Source: Methanobacteriota archaeon
GTDB taxonomy: Archaea; Thermoplasmatota; Poseidoniia; Poseidoniales; Poseidoniaceae
Direction of reading: 5' to 3'
Length of the DNA: 7,074 nucleotides
NCBI GenBank assembly: GCA_002723635.1
Contig: PBMM01000007.1
Span: 51,598-58,671 of the forward strand
The position numbers were made by a program, and so were the translations under genes. This document shows, one piece after another, positions 1 to 6,300 of the stretch. The notes under the pieces are model-generated. The model was not told the origin of the DNA. It worked only from the letters and a program-made list of their open reading frames with translations, and did not search any database. Every line of letters starts with the position of its first letter. Positions within the stretch are counted from its first letter, which is position 1.

Positions 1-165
1 GATGTCCGACCTCATGAAGGTCAAATCATCAAACTCTCCCGCGATGAACCGCTGAAGGTTTGCGTTGTTGTCCGTACCGAAGTGATCGTGAAGCGTACGC
101 CACGAGGAGGTGGCGTCAACAAGAACGCCGTCGCAGTCGAAAATCACGCAATCAAGTCCGTCCAT
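1..165 (-). CDS. HAD-superfamily phosphatase, SerB-like (3' end outside window)
   Basis: This is the start of a cytoplasmic phosphatase of the haloacid dehalogenase superfamily. Only the first 55 codons are present; the frame is open to the window edge. Residues 6-17 read CVIFDCDGVLVD, a hydrophobic strand followed by HAD motif I (DxDGV). By family knowledge Asp10 would be the nucleophile that becomes phosphorylated and Asp12 the general acid/base. The following residues (SSW at 20-22, FG at 29-30, GEF at 43-45, FMRSDI at 50-55) look like the helical cap start of SerB-like archaeal HAD proteins, so a phosphomonoester such as phosphoserine is a possible substrate, but motifs II-IV are not visible and the substrate cannot be fixed. 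The ATG at 165-163 is chosen because it lies five codons before the motif I strand and an in-frame TGA lies upstream. No Shine-Dalgarno sequence or TATA box is evident just before it, so leaderless or read-through expression is possible. It follows the giant surface protein gene on the same strand after 156 bases; no functional link is apparent. Confidence 0.85.
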   Translation of the reverse strand, partial: MDGLDCVIFDCDGVLVDATSSWRTLHDHFGTDNNANLQRFIAGEFDDLTFMRSDI

Positions 166-215
166 GCTGCAAGCACGACGGTCCAGACCATCAAGGCTCG
201 TCCCGGGTCAGGGCA

Positions 216-239
216 GGGGGAGCGCCTAGGCGCTCCCCC
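216..239. repeat. Perfect 24-bp palindrome
   Basis: The stretch is exactly its own reverse complement: arms GGGGGAGCGC and GCGCTCCCCC around a central CTAG. As RNA it would form a 10-bp GC-rich stem with a four-base loop on either strand. An overlapping alternative stem is possible, CCCCCC (235-240) with GGGGGG (246-251) around a five-base loop, and the two cannot form together. It could be a bidirectional transcription end, a dyad for a dimeric DNA-binding protein, or part of a repeat family; the sequence alone does not decide. Confidence 0.55.
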
Positions 240-253
240 CACACTGGGGGGCT

Positions 254-269
254 GTGGCCCAAAGGCCAC
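254..269 (-). terminator. Second hairpin, directly abutting the first
   Basis: GTGGCC (269-264 on the minus strand) pairs perfectly with GGCCAC (259-254) around a four-base TTTG loop. It starts one base after the preceding hairpin ends, so the two helices could stack end to end in the RNA. No U-tract follows; its role as part of a transcript end is inferred. Confidence 0.4.
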
Positions 270-296
270 GCCATGACGCCCCGAAGGGCGCATGGC
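270..296 (-). terminator. Hairpin with cUUCGg tetraloop, first after the surface protein stop
   Basis: On the minus strand CGCCC (290-286) pairs with GGGCG (281-277) around a TTCG loop (285-282). The stem continues with GCCATG (296-291) against CATGGC (275-270), leaving one bulged base at 276. This gives 11 base pairs closed by a C(UUCG)G tetraloop, one of the most stable RNA loops known; the plus-strand RNA would have a CGAA loop instead, so the minus orientation is favoured. It begins 25 bases after the stop codon. There is no U-tract after it, so the role as terminator is inferred; it could equally be an RNA-stabilising 3' structure. Confidence 0.5.
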
Positions 297-321
297 CGGT
301 TGTGCTTCATTCCCGAACTGC

Positions 322-3300
322 TCACGCAGCGAGGTCGTAGGACAGACCGCTCCAGGTGCGGAGCAGTGCGCCCTGACCAACCTCAGGTGCGTAGGACAGC
401 TGGATGGTCACGTCGGTCAACGGGGTGCCGTCGTCGAGGTGGGTGCGCACGAAGATCGTGTCACCGACGAAGAAGGTCGAAACCTTGTCGTCGCCTTCGG
501 TCCGAACGGAGTCGGAGAAGGTCACCAAACTGTCGCTGTTGTAGGGCGAGAAGCCGTAGACGCCGTCAGAGTTGGCCATCTTGACCTCGTAGACACCATC
601 GATTTCGGCAGCGAAGATCTTGATCTCGACGGCCTGCGTGGCCAGTTCGGTCTCAGACTGCTGCACTTCGATCTTCCAGTGGCCGGTCTCAGCGTTGTAC
701 GCGTCGATGTCCTCGATGTCGAAGGTGATGCGGGGCACACCCTTGACGTCGGTCTCGGCCAGGCTGCTGGCCCAGACGTAGATGACACCGGAGAGCACGA
801 CGGTAATCGCCACCATCAGAATGGTCGCGATGACCGGGCTCACGGCCGTTTCGTCGTCGACGAAGCGAATGGAGGATTGCTCCTCCTCTTCTTCTTCCTC
901 GTCACGGCGACCCGCCAAAGCGAGGAGGCCGACGACGATGCCCGCAAGGGCAACGGCGACGATGCTCGGAGCGAACGACGGAACACCGGAGGCACCGATG
1001 GTGCGCACCACGTCAGGCAGTTCTTGGTCGGTGATCTCGAAGGATCCTCGGCCGTAGTCCGCCTGGTCGCAGACGTCGATGTTGCCCGTGAGGGTGTTGT
1101 ACATCACGTTGTTACACCAGTCCTTGTCTTCGAGCACTGGGCGACGGATGCTGTCCGTACCGTCCTCAGAGCCATAGAAACCGGGCTCGGCCCAGTAGTC
1201 GAGGCTGTTGGGGAGGGTCACCTTGCCGTGGCTGGCAGGCTCGTCAGCGATGAAGCGGTCGTCGACCGACTTGGTCATGTCGCAGCTCTCGTCCACACAG
1301 GTCTTGACGTCCATCTCGACCCACAGGGTCGTGGTGACCGCCTTCACGTAGACTTCGGAGTCCACCGTCACGGACTGGCCGTAGGCGGGTGCGTCGATGT
1401 AGAGGGCGTCACGCTCAGTCTCAGAGTGACCGTCACTCTGGAAGGTGATCATCAGCATGCTGTCGTGGTTGTAGGGGCCTTCGTCGCCGCCAGCGGTCAC
1501 GGTCACGGTGACAGGCACCCAGGTGCCGTCCATGACGTTGGACACGCCGTTGAAGTCGAAGCCGGGCGTGGCCTCGAAGTAGTAGTCAGGCACCTGCTCA
1601 GCCACGTTCTGCACGATGATCTTCACGTCGCGCTTCAGCGAGGTCTGCTGGATGTAACCGTCATCGTTGATGTCGTAGGCGAAGCCGGTCGGAGCAGCAG
1701 CGCTGTCCGTGAGGTAGAGTTCCATCTCACAGAAGCCCTTGCCGGCCGGGTTCACTTGGTGGACACCGCCGTCGTAGAGGTAGTCGATCTGGTTGATCGG
1801 CGCGTTGGTGGTAGCGTCCTTCACGAGGTCCAACACGAGCTCGTCATCGTTGAAGGTGAACGAGAAGTAGTTGGAGTACGCACAGTACGCACGGCCTTGG
1901 TCATCGAGCTTCGGCAGCAGCGACCAAGTGAGGTCGCTGAGGTCGTGGTCGACGTCGTTCTTGAGCGCAGCGAGGTCGAAGGTCAGTTCGTTGACGTCTT
2001 CGGTGTCCTCAAGCACCCTGATGGTCCACTCGCCGTAGATGAGCGAGGAATCGTTGGATGCCCAGGTGATGGTGTCACCGGATTGCAGGTCCCAGTCGTC
2101 GATCGTCGGTGCGTCGTTCACGGGCACCACGCTCATGGTGATGACCTCGTCAACAGCGTTCTGGTTCTCGGCTCCGTCGTCGGAGAGGCTCAGCGTGATG
2201 TCACACGAGCCACCGGCTTCGAAGGCCATGCCAGACTTGCCGGTCACGGTCAGAACAGTGCCGTCAACCATGCCCACACTGAAGAGCGGACAGGTCTCAT
2301 CGACCGTCACAGCCCACGTGTAGTTCTGGCGGGACGGAGCGTTCTCGTTCGGCTGGTCCTTGATCAGGTTCACCGCGTTGGTGCCCACGTTCGCACGGTC
2401 CGAGAGAATCACGGACACGCTCTGGCCACCCACGATGCTGTCTTCGGGGATGTAGTTCACGTGAGCCGCGTCTCCGAAGAGCATCACGGTGTCCACGCAA
2501 TCGTTGTTGGCGTCGCGCTGGCAGATTTCCGGAGCGTCGTTGATGTTCTCAACCACGAAGCGGATCGAGCGGTCGTCCTGGAGGCCGTTGCTGTCGGTCA
2601 CGGTGAAGTTGAACTGCACCTCACCGAACTGGTCGGCGACCGGGGTGATGCTCAGGTCGTGACCCGTGAGGGACCAGGTGACCAAGCCTTCTGCAGGCAA
2701 CAGGGTGTCGCCGTAGACCACAACGGTCTCGCCTTCGTCAACCGCCCACGTCAGGGACGCAGCGGTGTCCTGCTCATCGGAAGCGTAGGAGGTCAAGGAG
2801 ACCGTGTACGCCGCAGAGTCCTCGTTCACGGTAACGTTCGTGAGGCTGCTGTCGATGGTGGGGCAAGCACGCTTGATGTTCATGTCGAGGACAACGTTGT
2901 CGGACATGTTCACGCCGTCTTCGTTGGCCCAATCGACAGCACAGTCGTCGTTGGTGTGCTTGATCATCACGTTGTACTCCTTCTCGCCGCTTGGCACGTT
3001 GCTGCCAAGGAAGGTGCGGTAGGTGAGCACCTCGTCCGATAGGACACCGGTTGGCAGGTTGTTCGCGCCGAGCACCACGGTGTAGTACTCGCTGAAGTCC
3101 TGGAGCGTCGTGCTGCTGTCCATGGCCTGGTCTGGGTAGACCTCGGTCACGTCGGCACTGCTGTCGCCTTGGACGACGGCAATCATGCGCACGGAGCTCG
3201 GCATGCCGCCGAGGCGGCTGAAGGGCACCATGATCTCGGCGAAGTCGCCAGAGAAGTCAGCATCGACGTTGTCAGCGGACAAGGACGTCACGCCCCAGCC

Positions 3301-6300
3301 AAGGAAGCCGTATGCGTAGAGGTCGTTGCTCGCGTCCGACTCAGCCCAGTAGACGAAGTCAGCCTCGAAGGGCAGGTCGTGGGCACCGGTGGCGCCGTAG
3401 TCGTACCCTTCGTCGGAACCGCCGCCGGTCACGTCGAAGTAGAGCAAGAGATCCGAGGTCGACAAGTCGAGGCCATCAATGGCCACGTAAAGGTCGTCGT
3501 TCTCCGTGTAGGTCACGTAGAAGTTCTCGGTCAACTCACCAGGCATCGCGTCGTCGGATGGGTTCAGCTCAGCGCCAACCCAGTCACCGTTGTCGCCGTC
3601 AACGGCCATCGCATCGGACTGGAAGTCCGGCGAAATGTAAGCCGCACGGAGACCGTCGGTGCTCACGATGGAGACGCCGACTTCCTTGGTGACGGGTGCG
3701 TTCAGGTGCTCAGCGTTGATGTCGAGGAGGTTGGCCTCTTCGATCATCGTGCCCACGGGCACAACAAGCTTGGACGGGGTCAGGTCCTGGCCGATGGAGG
3801 TCACCATCGCACCTTGATCCAACTCAATCTCCGTCGTGACCGTGGACATCCACGTCATGTTCTCGATCTTGCCGACCGAGTCAGAGACAAAGATTCCGTG
3901 GTCGGAGCTGACGTTGCCCATGTTGAACCGGAAGTCAGTGTTGCGAATCTCCATACCGCTGTCGCCGTAGAGGTCGATGCAGTACATGAGTGCCTCACCG
4001 CTGTCTTCGAGCAGAAGGCCGACGCCGGATGCACCGCCATCGAAATCAGCGTAGTTGACGTAGAACTGCGTGTCGTAGGCCCAAACAGCCTGCGAACTAC
4101 CAGCAATCTCTGCGTAGTCGATGATGTTGAGGGTACCGCCGTCGGATTCCACACCGATGCCGAAACCAGAGACTTCCGTGCCACTGAGGGTCACAGTGTC
4201 TCCACTGGTCGAGACGATTCCCGTGGTGCTGACGAGGTCGCCACCAAGGATTTCGGAGTTCTCGTCCGTCACGTCACAGCCGTCCACTAGGATGGCATCG
4301 GTCGGCATGGCAACGAAGTTGTCAGCCAAGTTGATGCTCGTACCGGTGCAGTCCTCCAAGAGGATACCAACGGTCGAAATCGACGTTGAACCGGGCGACA
4401 TCGACACATCGTTTCCGCTGATCACTGGACCCGTAACGCCAGTGACCGCAGATGTGTAGTAAGCGACCAGGTCAACGCCACCGTCACCGTAACTGTCAGA
4501 GACGTCGATGGTGTATGTACCAGCGTCCGTGTAGGTGGTCAGAGGATTGTATGCCGTGTTGGAACTGAAGGTGTACGTGCTCCAAGAGTCCTTGGTGCCG
4601 TCGGGCTTGGTGATCTCAAGAGAGATCTCGTAGCCCCAACTGTCAGTCTCCATGTCGATGACAAGGGTCGAGCCGTTGCCAGCGAAGCTGAAGGTGCAGC
4701 TGTCGCTGTAGCGGTAGTTTCCAGAGATAGAACACAGTTCGGTGGTCGAACCCACGGGTTGCGTGGCTTCGGACATCAGGATACCCGTGTCAGAATCGAC
4801 GACGGTGTTGTCCATGATGTCGCCGAATCCACCGTTTGCGTAGATACCTGCGGAATCTTCACCGGGTCCGTAGAGCTCGTTGTCGCTCACTTCGTAGCCT
4901 GGGATGTCGTTCAGGTAGATGCCGTTCTCGGCGAAGCCGCGAATGATGTTCCCTGAGATCGTCAAGCCCTTGATCGAGCTGTCCCAAGCCGAGATGGCGG
5001 AGTCATCGCCAAAGGTATTGTTCAACACGTTGTTGAGCACCTTGCCGTTGTCAACGCTGGATTGCGGGTAGAAACGGATGTCGGAGATTTCTCCACCGTC
5101 CTCGAACACGTTGTTCTGGATGGTGATGTTGTCCGCTCCGATCTCGCTGTTGCTGTGGCTGTAGTAGTACGGAGATCGCTGAACTTCAACGCCGACCGCA
5201 CAATTGATGAACGTATTGTTCTCAATGGCGTTGCCTTCACCGCCGTAGATGCGCATGCACATGTCCTGTTCCTGAATCGCGTTGTTCAGCTTCGTCCATC
5301 CCTTGTAGTGCGAGATGGTCGAGTTGCGGATGTTGAACATCTCCAGTTGGTAGTTGTTGTAGTACCCGTAGCCCAAGGAGCCCACAATGGACGCGATGCC
5401 GTTGAAAGTCGAGTTGTTCGCGTCCACGTTCATGGAGTAGAACCGGTAACCGAAGTTGATTCCAGCGAGTTCTCCATCGTCGTTCAGGGACAGGCCGGAC
5501 ATCGAAGCGTCGTGCATGTACACGTCCACTTGCTGGTTGTACCGGGGTTGGAACTGCATGTAGTCTCGTCCGGAAACGGAGCCGGTCACGATCATCGTGG
5601 TGCCGTTCCAATCGTAGGTGTCGCCACCAAGGAGCCACACCGGGCTGTCGACCAACACGGAATCGCCGGTGAGGTCGCCCCCATCGACGGAGCCGTAGTA
5701 ATATCCGTACTCAACCAGTCCGTTGTCGTAGGTCCGTGAACCGCTGGTCGAAGACCAGCCGTTTGCGCAGCGTTCCAGGTAGTTGTAGCTCGACGACTGG
5801 AAGTAGTAGCAGATGCGGTGCTCAAACTGGTCAACGAGTTCAACCGTCTCAGCGTTGCCGCTCGCATCCGTCAGAGTCACGCCGGCTTCGACGTATCGGA
5901 AGTCAGCGTTCTTCGTCGAGCTCGACCAGACATAGTCCACCTTGGCCACAGAGGTCACGGTGTAACCGTTGAGGTCCTGGGTGTGGCTACCAGCAGCGTC
6001 GACCACGATCGACGTGAAAGTCATGTCCTGCACGACACCGGTCGAATCCGTGGTGCCGGAGGATGCCGTAGCACCTTCTGGACTGCGGAGCACGACGTCG
6101 ACATCAGACACACCAACGGCACCGTTGCCGTCGCTTTGGTCGGCGGTCATGGTCACATCGAGCTGGCGCATTCGGTTGAATTCGCCAGAGCCAGTCACAT
6201 CCACGCTCGTGGTGTCGACGGTTCCTTCGATGTAGTCGACAACAGACGAGCCGCTGATCTTGAAGTCGTTCGAGGTGCTGCCCATCGTCGAGTCAACGAA

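Larger units (their letters stand above)
166..321. other. Intergenic region with three clustered hairpins
   Basis: This is the gap between the stop codon of the giant surface protein gene and the start of the HAD phosphatase gene, both on the minus strand. I see no open frame of its own. It contains three strong inverted repeats packed into about 80 bases (216-296), listed separately. No clear archaeal TATA box or T-run is visible on the minus strand, so neither a promoter for the phosphatase gene nor a canonical T-rich archaeal terminator can be placed. The structures may mark the 3' end of the long transcript, protect it, or belong to a dispersed repeat family. Confidence 0.6.

Noticed and set aside
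166..200. Promoter for the HAD phosphatase gene
   Set aside because: No TATA-like or BRE-like sequence is visible at the expected distance upstream of the ATG on the minus strand.
60..584. Plus-strand and minus-strand short frames spanning the intergenic hairpins
   Set aside because: The translations are Arg/Ser-rich low-complexity sequence crossing the 3' end of the giant gene and the hairpins. The minus-strand HAD start explains the 1-165 coding signal better.
880..900. Seven-codon GAA/GAG run as a microsatellite or assembly indel
   Set aside because: The codons are mixed GAA and GAG and both flanks continue in the same frame into recognisable domains, so an indel there is not required by the sequence, although raw reads would settle it.
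292..3042. Plus-strand open frame of 916 codons opposite the surface protein gene, with similar ones at 3169-4290, 5062-5739 and 5818-6504
   Set aside because: All lie exactly in codon register with the minus-strand gene. They are open because the real gene almost never uses TTA, CTA or TCA codons. Their translations are Val/Asp/His/Gly-rich with no domain pattern.
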